From Apostichopus japonicus (Eukaryota > Echinodermata > Holothuroidea > Aspidochirotida > Stichopodidae), in assembly GCF_037975245.1 (NCBI RefSeq), contig NC_092576.1:36050611-36114610 (forward strand): DNA of 64,000 bases. Reading direction: 5' to 3'. The stretch's first letter is position 1, and the number at the start of each line of letters is the position of its first letter. The notes beneath the pieces were generated by a model. The model saw nothing but the letters and a program-made list of their open reading frames with translations, searched no databases and was not told where the DNA came from. Below, in pieces: positions 13,801-25,083 of this stretch. Made by a program: the position numbers and the translations under genes.

Positions 13801-16800
13801 TTTAATTTGACACAAAGATATAACAACATATTTGTTATGTACTATACCTTTCATTTGTATCATGGGAACGTTCTATTGAGAAAGTAGAACAAGGAAAGAA
13901 AATGATCAAAAAATATGAAAATGTATTCTGAATTGCCAAACAAATTGTGTTCTTATGCAAATACATCTGCTAACCTAAAGTATTTTATATTGGGATACTG
14001 AAAAGTTGCATATTATAATGTTTAGTGTACATGTAAGTTTGTAGATTAGTATGTAGTTTACTGCACTTTTATCAACACTTAATTAGCTAGCATTGAGTAC
14101 AACGTTTATTACTCTTACCTCTTCATTAACTGTTGTCGATGTTCCTCTTTTATAAACTATAGAGCAAAGGCAAATCAGATAAGAAAACCGAAAAATAAAT
14201 GGTTGACTATTACATGAAGTTATGTATATACATGCATTTCTGTATTTGCAATAATCTAAAGCATGTTCCATCAACGCTTCTTTTAGTTGAAATTCGATCA
14301 GATTTACCTTTGTAGAAGGATACAGCTCCAATCACTGCGATAACCATGGCAATGACAATGACAACAACGACAGCAAGAGTTGTCTTATTAATAGTCGGTT
14401 TTATAGTGTTGTTAACTGGAGCAGCCTCCTTGGTGGTATGTTGTTCATCTGTAATCAGATATTAAAGGATGAAACGAAAGATATGCTTTGTTTTTTTGTT
14501 TTATGATTAATGATTTTTAGCTTCTAGACTTAGTAATCGACTAAAATATTTGTATGATCTGTACTGATCTGACCTACTAGGCTTCTGCGTTATTGTTTTA
14601 CTTTCAAGAGGGTAGGAAATAAAGTTAGAACTTGTAATATACTTATTCCCTACCCTCTACCCTTAACCATTACTTTGTCCCTGTACAGTTTATATCCTGC
14701 ATCTCCTCTTCCACTGTTAATTTCTTTCTTGTTTCCCTCTTCTCTCCACCTTTTTAAATGATCATCTTACAGCATCCTATTTTGTGTTCAACCTACTCAT
14801 TGACCTTTCTGTATTCTGTGTTGCGTTTGCCCCTTGTTGTTTTGTGTAACTTCCAGCCTCTGAACATGGTACTGCTAGTAACGAAACGTCAATACCACTT
14901 ACTTTTACACCAATATATTTCTGACAAAATACAATTACTATAAGGTTACAATAAAGCTGTACATGCAATTTCAACTTACTAAATTCTGGAAATAGTAAAT
15001 CAACCTTAGAAGACAGTGAAAAGTACTTGGAGTTAGGTCCCACAGCTCTACATTCCAGTGTTATCCTTCTACCAGCCGTTTCTTCTGCAATGTACTCTGT
15101 GGTAATCGATATATCTGATGTATCACCATTGGACCTAGTGTGCAATTGTTCATTCTGGAATGATATAGAAGAATCCTGGTGGTACGCTCTCCATCCTAGC
15201 TCTACCGCTGGTCGTATGCCCTTTACACTGCATGTCAGGATTCCATTGTAATTGGCCTCTAGTACACAATACCTTTCGTTGTTACACCCCTCAATAATAG
15301 GATATCCTGGAATTGGAGTCACTGCGTATCGAAAAGAAATGATAATAGGTGCAGTCATTTTGCTTAAAGGATCATTTTGAAATTTTGCCTAAGGTAATAC
15401 GACAACAACCAAACATGTTTAAGGCATTGCAATCATATTTCTTGGCATCCTTAAAGCTTAGTGAGCTTTATTCGTCATTTGAGCTGAACAAATGGCCCAT
15501 GCACAAGTGCACCGAATAGCTGTTGCTATGGTGTTGGTGAACATAAAACTGTAACTATTGTGTTTATGTGATGTACTCTCTATTGCTATGCGTACAGCTA
15601 TTCCTTACCAGTTATTACATTTGCACATCTTGATGTATTTACACATTTTGTTAGGGTTTTACATTTATATCAATCTAATCTAAATAATTTATCAAAACGT
15701 AAAGATCGAGCACCTCTTTGTTAAATTTGGCATGTTATTTGGGCATTGGAACAATATGAATTTCAAAGTCTTAAAACAACAAAGTTATATATGTTGAAGC
15801 CATTTAGACCAACTAATGTTAAAAGGCAGATAATGCGAAACCAAGTAACATCATAGTTGATCATTAACGTTAAAACCCGCGATAGCTGCACGTATGAATA
15901 CGAAAATGATATTCCAAATAAGTATATGTAAGAACAATGTAATACTAAGTAATGTTCCTATGGAAAGGGTGGTGAGGGTGAGAAGAGGGGAGAGAAATAG
16001 AAATATTGACCATAAGCATAACAGACAACAATCGAATAATTACTTTATTGTTACATTCACATCGGAATATGACACGCTTGGTTTGTTTCCTACTGAAAGA
16101 CAAGGCTAAACATACCATATATAACAAGATAGAACGATCTCACAGCCTCCGTCATGAAGTCACTGTATGTACAACTGTACAGGCCTTCCTGGTTTGACTT
16201 GGTATTATGTATGATCATGTTGCCCTCTTGTAGATCGTAGTTGCTTGATACAATGTAAGATTCTCCAGTTGAAAGAACATCAAAGATAATAACAGTGCTA
16301 GTATTGCCAACGGTCTGCTCCCAGACAAGTAGCTGATATTCACTGTCAGTACATGGAAGTACCACTCTGTTGTTTAGTTCAATGGATACTTCTTTCGTCT
16401 CAAGTGGAGGTATATAATTTTGTTTGTTATGGATCAATACTTTTGATTCACGTTTGGTCAGTAAATCAAAGGGATCGTTGGGTTTACAGAGAAGTAGTGC
16501 TATGTATGAGGAATATATGAACGGATCAGTAAGTGATAGAGAAGTTGACCACGTGTTTGTTTGGTTTGTATAAACTGTCATGTTTGTTAACTGAACATCT
16601 CCTTCGGGAGTCCTGACGACCCATGACAGTGGCATTCCAGGCCTGGCCTGCTTTATTCGACAGACTACTGCCATTTGTGGCCTCCATTGTATATAACACG
16701 TGTCGCGATTACCAACACAATCGTCAACAATGGCGTAAGGTGGCGCCGGACGCACTTGAAAGAGTAAAACAAATGCAAACATAAAGTTATATTTTTTTGA

Positions 16801-18053
16801 CATGGCATGGATAACTAGCACATCACAGCCTACTTTATAATAAAATCGATTAAAATGACAGTATAGTGACAACTATTGCTTTAACTAATAAATTGTAATA
16901 ATGGGATATCCAAAAACATTAAGTAAAAGTCATATTGAACCCAGTGAATGTACACATCAAATCTGCTAGATGAATGATCAAAATATAATAAATCCAGCAT
17001 AATTGACAACTACACTCAGCTAATACAAATTAAGGTCATTCACCTATATGGATTTTGAGGAACCATATTAATTAATAGAATGGTTAGAAAAGAGTGGGCA
17101 CTTATAAACTTAGTAATACAATGCAGACGGTTTGATGATTTTTACCTATTGTAATGATTTCTACATCATGTTTCTTGGGGAGTGTCTGTTCGGTTTCAAA
17201 TTCGTAAGCTGTAAACAACGTTTCATGCTGCACGGATACATTATTGATAATTAATGATCCGTCCATGTTGATGTTGAATTTTCCTGATTCGTAACCTTCT
17301 CCAGCAACTTGCTGACGTTCGTAGCTCAGGGTTGGAGGACCTTCTGTTACATCTAAGTTATAATACCAGTGAATACTGTAGAAGCCATCATTGAAAGAAC
17401 AGGAAATGTTCCCAGATTTTCCAATCTCAAGATATTGCGGGGAAATACATCCTTGTTTATCACCTGTAATGTAAGCAACGTAAACTTTTTTTACAACTTG
17501 TTCTAAGTTTAATACATCTTTTAATTGGATACATTTGTATGATTACTTGTCGTAGTATTTATCTAGGCTAGAGCAATATCTGAACAATGAAGTTATAACC
17601 AAGATGTTTATTGCAGATTCAATATATCAAATCATTCATGATATTCATGTACCAGTCATTTAATTTGGAAAGAAATCCAGATAGTATTGCGATTGGTTCT
17701 GCAGCAACTTCTTCGCTTAACTTCTGGTCCATTTGTCACTGTTAACGATAGGCAAAGTGCATGTCATTGCATATTTGTTTCCGTGTATAGTATATAAACA
17801 GCTGTAATCTAGCAAAAAGCCGGTTTAAGAAACTATTCATGTAAACCTTATAGAAATAAGAGAAATACAAAACAATGGTACATAATATAATGTGATCCAC
17901 AAATCAAACAATTACTTATGTTTAGTTGTTCACATATCACCTTTTGCCGTGATTTGTATGATATTTATAAGGATTTGGTAAAGACTTTTACTTACCAAAA
18001 GTAAATCTCCACATGAACATAGCCAAAACAGCAAACACGAGTTGTTGAGACAT
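10627..18053 (-). CDS. Ig(x4)-transmembrane-NACHT-LRR-like receptor (partial 3' end)
   Basis: This is a predicted type I membrane protein with an Ig ectodomain and an intracellular NACHT (NLR-type) ATPase. Coding exons in transcription order are 18053-17996, 17463-17146, 16754-16116, 15321-14980, 14448-14308, 14156-14119, 13872-13848, 13490-11980, 11590-11382, 10841-10798 (weak) and 10685-10627. They sum to 3,384 nt, exactly 1,128 codons, with every junction phase-compatible. Domain order: signal peptide 1-19, Ig1 about 20-125, Ig2 and Ig3 about 126-338, Ig4 about 339-452, Thr/Asn-rich stalk, membrane helix about 477-498, basic YKR juxtamembrane stretch, NACHT from about 520 with P-loop GDPGYGKST at about 597-605 and Walker B LILLDGFDEYPD, helical domains to about 1024, then one LRR-like module. 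There is no death, CARD or PYD domain. NACHT proteins are known cytosolic oligomerising sensors; a surface form is inferred from the signal peptide and helix. cDNA is needed to exclude two adjacent genes, but no stop or promoter separates the parts. Confidence 0.75.
11382..11590 (-). CDS. First LRR-like exon (Ig-NACHT gene)
   Basis: This 209-bp exon (phase 0 to 2) encodes LRIPKLVLSECF..., SSREIVLIS, FERLSIEQTG and a QFITECRTIQEIR end. It corresponds residue by residue to the A-type exons of the second NACHT gene (CF, EI.L.S, LE...I, EEI, EC..L.KI) and has the same phases. The acceptor is TTTATTTACAG. Confidence 0.75.
11980..13490 (-). CDS. NACHT ATPase exon (Ig-NACHT gene)
   Basis: This 1,511-bp exon (phase 1 in, phase 0 out) carries the whole NACHT module and helical domains. 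It has a LRPIPFL lead-in, Walker A GDPGYGKST, a LRQLKGVSSIYEAIK segment, Walker B LILLDGFDEYPD, sensor-1-like LLTTRSS, a winged-helix-like VPLFFAMYAH block, and the YHSLFCEWYAA and FRFACG helical region. It aligns by eye along its full length with the exon at 46610-48105. NACHT domains bind and hydrolyse ATP to drive oligomerisation; all visible nucleotide-binding residues are intact. Confidence 0.92.
13848..13872 (-). CDS. Juxtamembrane micro-exon 2 (Ig-NACHT gene)
   Basis: This 25-bp exon (phase 0 to 1) has a strong CTTTCTCAATAG acceptor and an AAAG|GTATAG donor. It is exactly what is needed to convert the phase-0 end of the 38-bp exon into the phase-1 start of the NACHT exon. It holds two in-frame ATGs, so a transcript starting here could make a cytosolic NACHT protein. 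Confidence 0.55.
14119..14156 (-). CDS. Juxtamembrane micro-exon 1 (Ig-NACHT gene)
   Basis: This 38-bp exon (phase 1 to 0) encodes VYKRGTSTTVNEE, the basic cytoplasmic flank of the membrane helix. It has a CTCTATAG acceptor and a GAG|GTAAGA donor. It is supported by its splice sites and by frame continuity only. Confidence 0.6.
14308..14448 (-). CDS. Stalk and transmembrane-helix exon (Ig-NACHT gene)
   Basis: This 141-bp phase 1-1 exon encodes a Thr/Asn/Pro-rich stalk, then a 22-residue hydrophobic run LAVVVVIVIAMVIAVIGAVS followed by a lysine. It is a clear single-pass helix with the stop-transfer charge on the cytoplasmic side. This exon joins the Ig ectodomain to the NACHT part and is the key evidence for the fused architecture. 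Confidence 0.8.
14980..15321 (-). CDS. Ig-like domain 4 exon (Ig-NACHT gene)
   Basis: This 342-bp phase 1-1 exon encodes a membrane-proximal Ig-like domain with GILTCSV, LGWRAYH and ITLECRA, the expected Cys-Trp-Cys pattern of a C2/I-like fold. Two extra cysteines (EGCNNERYC) at its start could form an additional bond. It ends at a GTAAGT donor. Confidence 0.75.
16116..16754 (-). CDS. Ig-like domains 2 and 3 exon (Ig-NACHT gene)
   Basis: This single 639-bp phase 1-1 exon encodes two Ig-like domains without an intron between them. The first has MAVVCRI, LSWVVR and IALLLCK, giving Cys-Trp-Cys spacing. The second has VVLPCTD, LLVWEQ and EGLYSCTY, a textbook Y-x-C strand. Several N-x-S/T sequons (for example NMT and NTS) fit an extracellular location. 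The upstream acceptor is a pyrimidine-rich CTCTTTCAAG and the donor is GTATGT. Confidence 0.8.
17146..17463 (-). CDS. Ig-like domain 1 exon (Ig-NACHT gene)
   Basis: This 318-bp exon is phase 1-1, between a TTACAG acceptor and a GTAAAA donor. It encodes one V-like Ig fold: a GNISCSF first-cysteine strand, IHWYY core tryptophan, then GSLIINNVS. The position where the second cysteine (Y-x-C) is expected reads LFTAYEF, so the canonical disulfide partner is missing. The symmetric 1-1 phase is the usual one for Ig exons. Confidence 0.75.
17996..18053 (-). CDS. Signal-peptide exon of the Ig-NACHT gene
   Basis: The exon encodes MSQQLVFAVLAMFMWRFTF, a short N-terminus and hydrophobic core typical of a secretory signal. 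It ends in phase 1 at a consensus GTAAGT donor. The ATG at 18053 is chosen because it opens the hydrophobic run and the TATA-like word lies just upstream. Confidence 0.75.
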
Positions 18054-18112
18054 TGCTGTGTAAGTTGAATGTACAAAAAGAGAATAGGGATAGTTTTTCT
18101 TTTGCAATGGTA

Positions 18113-18124
18113 GGTATATATATT
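18113..18124 (-). promoter_or_regulatory. Candidate TATA box of the Ig-NACHT gene
   Basis: On the minus strand an AATATATATACC stretch lies about 60-70 bp upstream of the signal-peptide ATG (18053). That is a plausible TATA position with a short 5' UTR. AT-rich words are common here, so this is only positional support. Confidence 0.35.
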
Positions 18125-20811
18125 GAGCACAGTGCCTTATACTATAGATATTAGTTCTGCCCTACAATACCTTACAGCAATGAATGCTACAACGCGATAT
18201 AGACTAGACTTTGGTATTTGTATAATGTATTAAGTCAACTTTCGGTTCGTGGTGGTATTAATACCAGAGTCCAAAGTATATTGAAATATCAGCTCCATAA
18301 ACAGTGATCATGATTACCATCAATGAGACAAATAATCATACGTCGAATAGCGCTATTAAATATTAACCTTAGCCAAATAGGCATAATCAGACATATTAAT
18401 GTGGACAATACAATAGCATATTCTACGGAAACGTACTCCCATTACATTTTGGTAAACGTCGATCCTCTTTGATGTTAAAATTGAAATGTACGTCACATAC
18501 ATGATTTCGGTAACAATGGTACATATAAAATCACACGTGCTTATAGAAAATTCGCCCAGTAGAGTGTCCTGCATGTGAATCTTTGGTATTTTGCTTGGGC
18601 AAGAATAACACGAAGTGGGAAGTACATGAGGTTTATTTAGCGAAAATATCTGCATGTATTTTCAACACTGGATATGGATACTTTCGGGATGATAAATGAA
18701 AACCAAAATAAATATATCATATTGTTTAATTATATATCAGTAATTGTCCGGTGTAAGAACTTACTAATACTCTGATTGTGTCTTAGCTAGTTGATCGACA
18801 CATAAATGTGACCTGTTCATTTGACTTTTGGGACAAGTAAGGCATGTTCGATTTATGTGTAACGAAACTCTACGGTAAAGAAAACAAAGTTAAGATTTGG
18901 TTATGTAAAGGAAACTATAATTGAAATTAAGATACTTAACAAAATTGTTTTTATTGTATTTGCGTTGTTCATAATGTATTTCTAGGTGATGTATTGTGAT
19001 CAGCATTTATATAGTATTTTGCATCACAACGACATGGATTTAACAAATTTATAACAAAATACCATGACATGCATTTAGCAACAGTAGAATAGATGACGTC
19101 ATCGGAACAACTCATACGTAAAGGATTTTTATTTCTTCCTTATTTTCACTAATTATCCACTGAGAAAATATTTTGTTTTAAACTTAGATACTTTGTGATG
19201 ACCGTTTAAATTTTGTGAAATTTGGGGTATGAAAACTATGTAAATGTATGTAAATGTTTAAGGAAACCAACCAGAATATTACCTTGGTCTAAGTCTAGCT
19301 TTGAAAAGCATGTGATGCGATGACATCAAATTACCCCTACTGTGATCAAACTTGGAGTAGCTTAATGTTACATTCAATCAACTCATACCATGAGTTAGGG
19401 AAAAGATATTGAGTTGGGGTGTTCAACTATCTCTGTAGAATTATTTCCTCTCCAATATAAATTCCACATTATTTGTCACCTGAGATGCTTCGAAGCATGT
19501 CACTGAACTAGATTAAAACAGACACTTCAACAAGTTGAATAGGGGATATCTGTTATATCATCATATACCAAATTACATGACACGTTTTAGGATTGGTACT
19601 TAACATAACTTATTCTTATCATTGTACGACCTATCCAGTGAATGGAAGAAAGTTTTAATCGATACATAAAGTCCCTACAATATCACAAGTATACTGGCTT
19701 TGAATGGCTACAGTGACCTACTTTAATATTGGTTTACTATGTAACATTCAATAAGCTTTACCACTCAATATTAAAAAATGCTTTGGCAAATGCAGTTTCC
19801 ATCGAAAGAACAACTCAATCGGATTGCAATTGCTTTCATGTGGTGTCTTGCTTTGATATAACTGAGGTACCAGCAAAGGCAATATTTTTTTGGCACTTCT
19901 TTAGACGCACTCAAAAAAAAATCAATAATTTCATTTATAAGATGTCAAAGATTATTGTTCTTTCACATACAAGCCAAATGACTTGATGACTCTAAATATG
20001 ACTTCATCAAGCAACACCTTTCAAGCCGATTTCTTACCTTCATCATTTATATATCTTTTGTAATAGAGATGGGTTTGAAGAATACCAAACCGAGCATATT
20101 AAATTTCTTGATATGACCTAAATTTGATATAAAAAGAAAAACAAAAAGAAAGTAAAAAGTTTCAGATCATAGTGGCACTATGACATTACAGACGTCATAG
20201 ATCACAAAATCGTACGATAGCTGCTTTGGGGCAATAGTCTTTACAAATATTTTTTGTAATAAAACCAAATATGAGGATTGGGCGTATGTCTACTTTCAGT
20301 ATTTGTATCGTTATGGTCGACATTAAAGCCAAGCTATTCATGACTTTGTTGATTCTTCTGACAGGGTAAATTACGTCATGCTATGGCTCTCTTGTGTGCA
20401 CACAATTAGTATAACTTCTGTTTCAGGCAATAGTTGCGTCTCTATGATCATTCTCTACTGAGGCTATTCCTGATCTTGAAACCACACGGCTACGACTTCA
20501 ACGTGAATGGTAAAAATGAAAGTATAAACCATTTTGTTCTTTCTAATTTGCCCCATATAGTTTCAGTGACTTTTTGTGTTTGACATTACGCCATAAACGC
20601 ATATATCATGCAATAGCTCCTTAAAGGCGTCCGTATGTTTGAGTTTATGTGGAAAGGAAACTTGTTTAAATTTAAGCCAGTGGACATTTGAAGCGTACTT
20701 ATATCGAATGGTATGTACATAGGAGAGAACCTGGTGATGTATGTGCTTACTAATGTTGCTTGGCAGTTAAAGCCTTCACCTGAACTAGCGGTTCTTGATC
20801 TGACATTCGTA
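18125..20811. other. Intergenic region between head-to-head Ig genes
   Basis: No exon is supported. This roughly 2.7 kb stretch separates the start of the Ig-NACHT gene (minus) from the Ig gene at 20912 (plus), so it may hold shared or separate promoters. Confidence 0.45.
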
Positions 20812-20825
20812 TATCGCCTAGCGAG

Positions 20826-20833
20826 ATTATATA
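20826..20833 (+). promoter_or_regulatory. Candidate TATA box of the single-Ig gene
   Basis: A TTATATAG word lies about 80 bp upstream of the ATG at 20912, a normal spacing for a TATA box plus a short 5' UTR. Confidence 0.4.
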
Positions 20834-20911
20834 GGGTCACTTGTTAGTCAGAATAAGAGGGATGTTTACTCTCCCTTCCTTTTCTACGACACGTGTAAAT
20901 ATTTCATCATT

Positions 20912-21230
20912 ATGACTCTATTTCTTGCTTTTTTCGTATTATCAACAAATTGTATAGTACATGCATCCGCAAACACTCAGATTGTGAAGAAATTGCCGGA
21001 TTCCGTTGTTTTTGAAACTTGCTGCGAAGGGAAACAAAATAAGGAGTGGAAATTTGAAGATGATTTTCTGTTTTTCAATTACATACCGATGGAAAGTCGT
21101 ATACGAGAGACTGTGTCACTCGACGCAAACAGTTCATTGTGCATCAGTGCTGTATCACTTCTGCATATAGGAATTTACCAATGTATCTGCGATAGTGTTC
21201 CTGTGAAAAACTTCTCTTTGGATGTTGAAG
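20912..21230 (+). CDS. Signal peptide plus Ig-like domain, 5' exon of a divergent gene
   Basis: This 319-bp exon starts with MTLFLAFFVLSTNCIVHAS, a clear secretory signal. It continues into a compact V-like Ig domain with FETCCEG, a KEWKFED core tryptophan, SLCISAVS and IGIYQCIC, the Y-x-C strand. It ends in phase 1 at GTTTGT, the same phase as the Ig exons of its minus-strand neighbour. The downstream structure is unresolved. An acceptor near 21779 would add about nine codons and a stop, giving a secreted single-Ig protein. Another near 21592 would give about 23 codons and a stop. A hydrophobic segment with a lysine-rich tail around 21900-22020 could be a membrane exon. It may also be a remnant of a larger receptor. 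Confidence 0.6.
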
Positions 21231-22488
21231 GTTTGTCAGTAAATTATTTTAAGACTTTGCAATTACCATTAATGTGTTGCTACTAGTTTTGTTTTATTTC
21301 TCATATAAGGGATGAAAAAGGTAAAGGAACATCATACGATGCCAATTCTATAAAACAAATGTGTTTACATAAATTCCTTAAATGGTCACCATCTGATTCT
21401 ATGTTGAGCTATTGCGATAAAAAAATGTTTTCCACTCCAACTCTTGTTACTGTGTAACGTACGTTGATCAATCACTGGGATCAGAGAAATTTTCTTTATT
21501 TACTTCACAAAAATCACTTAAAAATAACTGACGAGAAAAGACATTTCGGAACATTAAACATATCTATTTTTGGTTGTTCAGCTGCATATGAGATACGTAG
21601 TACAAACTTGGTACAATGGTGGTACAATATCATTTTATTCACGGCTTCTTAAGTAATCATACATGATTGTTTGTACAATTTTGTAGTATCTTATTTGAAG
21701 GTAAATGAATTGAATTAGAATAAAGCAAGTGCAATATACATTTCCCATTGCTTACATGTTCTCTCTTGTTTACGTTTAGAACTGTTAGATATTCTATCGG
21801 TTCACTGATCAATATAAATGTATAACTTATTCGTCATTCCCTCTTATGATGAAATATGGCTTTTAAAATGAATGAACCAGACAAATGTTTACTTTCGTAA
21901 AATCAAATCACTAGTTTATACTGCTGCGTATATTGTGATGTGCGCAGTTCTCATAACAACGGGGAAATATAAAATGAAAAAAAAAAGAGGGAAGAGCACA
22001 AAACTGAAGAAAGGAAAATTGGGACTTTTAATTAGTTCGAAGTCGATAACTGTATCTTTAGAAGGGGTGATTATTGTGTATTTTAATATTATATCATTTG
22101 CATAATATATAAAAACAACATACCTCAAATTCGAAATATCGCTCACATTGTCTTTCGTTCAACATCATATTAAAGTAACATACTGTATAACAATTACATC
22201 CGTTGTTATATCTTATACTTTAAGGAAGATTTGAATTCATAGAAACAAGTACTGTGTTATTTATGGGTTAATCGTGAAACCTCAAAAGTATTTTGTTAAA
22301 ATGAAATAACCAATGTGTATTTAATAGTGGTAAGTAAATTTTCAATACAGGGTATTTAAGATGAAACTTTTTGTATACGCTGTTTTACTTAGCCCAATTT
22401 AAATCACAATAATGCTTATACATCAAGGATAAAAATTTCATTATACAGAGGGAAGATATTTGTTAATTGTTTTCATAAAAATAATAAC
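21231..22488. other. Downstream of Ig exon, structure unresolved
   Basis: The stretch contains candidate terminal or membrane exons for the Ig gene (acceptors near 21592 and 21779, hydrophobic/basic frame 21872-22105). None is decisive on sequence alone. Confidence 0.3.
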
Positions 22489-22756
<268 letters not shown>

Positions 22757-24104
22757 TCCCTTTCCTACTAACCATCCATGTAACAGTTCATGTCATATAT
22801 TAACATGCCAATAATAATGTTAGGTGTCGAACATGAATTAAAAGGGCGTATAAACAGTTATAAGTAATTTTTTATTCATCTCGCAAACATTGTACAGCTG
22901 GATATTATAGTTGGTATAAATGGAGCAAGAAGCTAAGACACCGTGTATCTGGTACACTGTGTTATAGGGAATATGGAGAAACAATAGTATCTCGTATCAT
23001 AGGATCCATTCTAAAGTTCATTCGAATCGAGTGTCTAATCATCCGCGAGTCTCTAATTTGTTCCCTTTGTTAGTCAAATGTTCTGTTTCTTTAATCATCA
23101 GGTTTCATTCCTGTCTGCTGCCTCCTTATATACATGATTTACTTAACTCGATATCAACGAACGTTAAAGGTACAGTATCGGTAATTATTTATTGATTCTT
23201 AATTGATTGAAGACTACTACCTCTTGCCTTCTCCTGTCTAATTGCTGTTCCCTGTTCCTCTTATTATTTATGAAAATTTACGATACACTGTAATGCCAAT
23301 GCCTTTGTTCACTCCACCACGACAAAACGGTAAATATTCCATTGAATACAAGAACGTATCAAAACATATGCTGGTACTCATTTACACGGAAAATAGATTG
23401 AATAAATTGTTAAGAAACACTTACATTTTTAATTTTTAATGTCCTGTATAGCGTGCCAGAAGATATAATTGCTCAGCAACATTTAACATTGAACGTCTGG
23501 AAAGCTCGCAATCAACAGGTAATTCGAAATCACACGCAGTGGTTGGATCACGGTAAAACAAATATCTAGTTGTGTAAACTGTATATTATTAGCCAACGAA
23601 ATTATCTTATAACCCTTTATTAATCAATTGCGTTATTGCATCACTGATTCGTTGAAAGAATTGGGTTAACTTAAATGCGTTCATTGTTCGTGAGGTAATG
23701 TAGTTCAAAAGATACCTTTAAAAACTGTATTTCGTGATCCCATTACCGACACAAATGTAAAAGGAACGGAAAGTAGTTTACGCAGTTAAAACCAGAAAGT
23801 TGAAATATGTGGAAACATATTTTGATATTAATGGTTCTTATCTATACAAAACGAGAGAAATAAATGGGATACCAAGTTACAATACTGACACAGGAAGAAT
23901 TCGATATTTGATTTTTCTGTTTACAACCGTCTTTGCATTTTACAAGTTGGTGGTCAGTTTCCCCTTATTTCGTAGTAATGTGGTAAGTTTGAAACATAAC
24001 GTGATATCAGTCTCTGAGCAATTTCTACGTGCGAAGTATTTCTTGTTATGTGAAGTTCAACTTGCCATGGCTGCACATATCTTTTTAAGTCATCCAGTAT
24101 TGTT
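22757..24104. other. Non-coding; carries an old dispersed repeat
   Basis: No supported gene. About 23630-23910 resembles segments at about 25905-26065 and 39830-40180. They share an ATTGCGTTATTGCATC word, a GGAACGGAAAGTAGTT-like word and a TACTGACACAGGA-like word. This indicates ancient duplication of a non-coding block. Confidence 0.4.
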
Positions 24105-25083
24105 ACGCCCTGGGGTGTTCGGGCTGCGTGAACCTCGTATTTCGAACACGCCCAGGGCTACTCAGAATATGTTTCTTCGAGTTTTAAGAACAATTACCAT
24201 GCGAAATGTTGCCCTTTCAATTACCATTACACTTACATTTGTTCTTATATATAGGTCTCCCTCACTCTTCCCGTCGTCTGCAAAAACCAGCATTCCAGGC
24301 ATTCGCTCTTTTGCCTCACGAGTTGTTCTATTTAGCGTTTATCTTTTTTTCTATCACTTGCTCTCTATACCTTGTTTAATTTAGACAGTTTTGTTTGTTA
24401 TTTTTTTTTTAGTTTTTTTTTTAACTTGATTTATTTCGCCGAGGTTCGGGCAGAGAATTGGAGACTACTGGTGAGTAGCGCGGCTTTTGCAGTATAGCAT
24501 GCTTTAAAGGCAAGGTTGTTTTATTTATTTTAGGGAGCCGGTCAGGGAGTGAGGGCTGACTTCGGGGTGCCATAACTGATATTGTATTTTATAATTGACA
24601 ACTTCCCGTCCTGGTTGGCTTCGTTGCATGTCACAGACACTGAAGGTAGGGTCAAATTAGGACCCTCCCAGGAGTTGTTGTAGAAGTTAATCGCGTCGGG
24701 ACCACATTGCGCAACATTTTTCAGTATGCCGTTGTCGCCCCCTGTCGGGTTCACTCTCGTGATTTTTACGAGCCGTGCTGCCCACGCCCTGGTACGTAGT
24801 TTATTTGTTATTTAGTTAAATTGGACCTCTGCTCGTTGTTTGCTTTTATTTATGTACGGCACAAAGACTCTGCCTTATTTTAGTCAAGTGCTTTTTCTAA
24901 GTTAATTCATTAAAGTGGTGAATGAGACATACTTCTTTATACTGTATTCTTCTCTATGTTTGTGTCTTGGTTCAAGCCCTGCTGTCAGAAGTTTTCGCCT
25001 ACCATCTCCCTGCCCTGACTTCAGGTGGCATCCAGCTACCTGATAACCCACGCTACTGCTCGGCCGGGGTACAAGGGCGTTAC
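24105..25083. mobile_element. LTR-like insertion (possible solo LTR)
   Basis: The segment starts with TGTTACGCCCTGGGG and ends with AAGGGCGTTACA, so its termini form the short inverted TG...CA boundary of an LTR. It is more GC-rich than its flanks, has a TATATATAGG word near 24246 that could be an LTR TATA box, and has a late ATTAAA word near 24909. No second copy is present, so it would be a solo LTR. I could not confirm a target-site duplication. Confidence 0.45.

Noticed and set aside
23800-24384. 194-residue plus-strand open frame with hydrophobic stretches
   Set aside because: It runs from an old duplicated non-coding block straight across the left edge of the LTR-like insertion at 24105, so it is a chance fusion frame.
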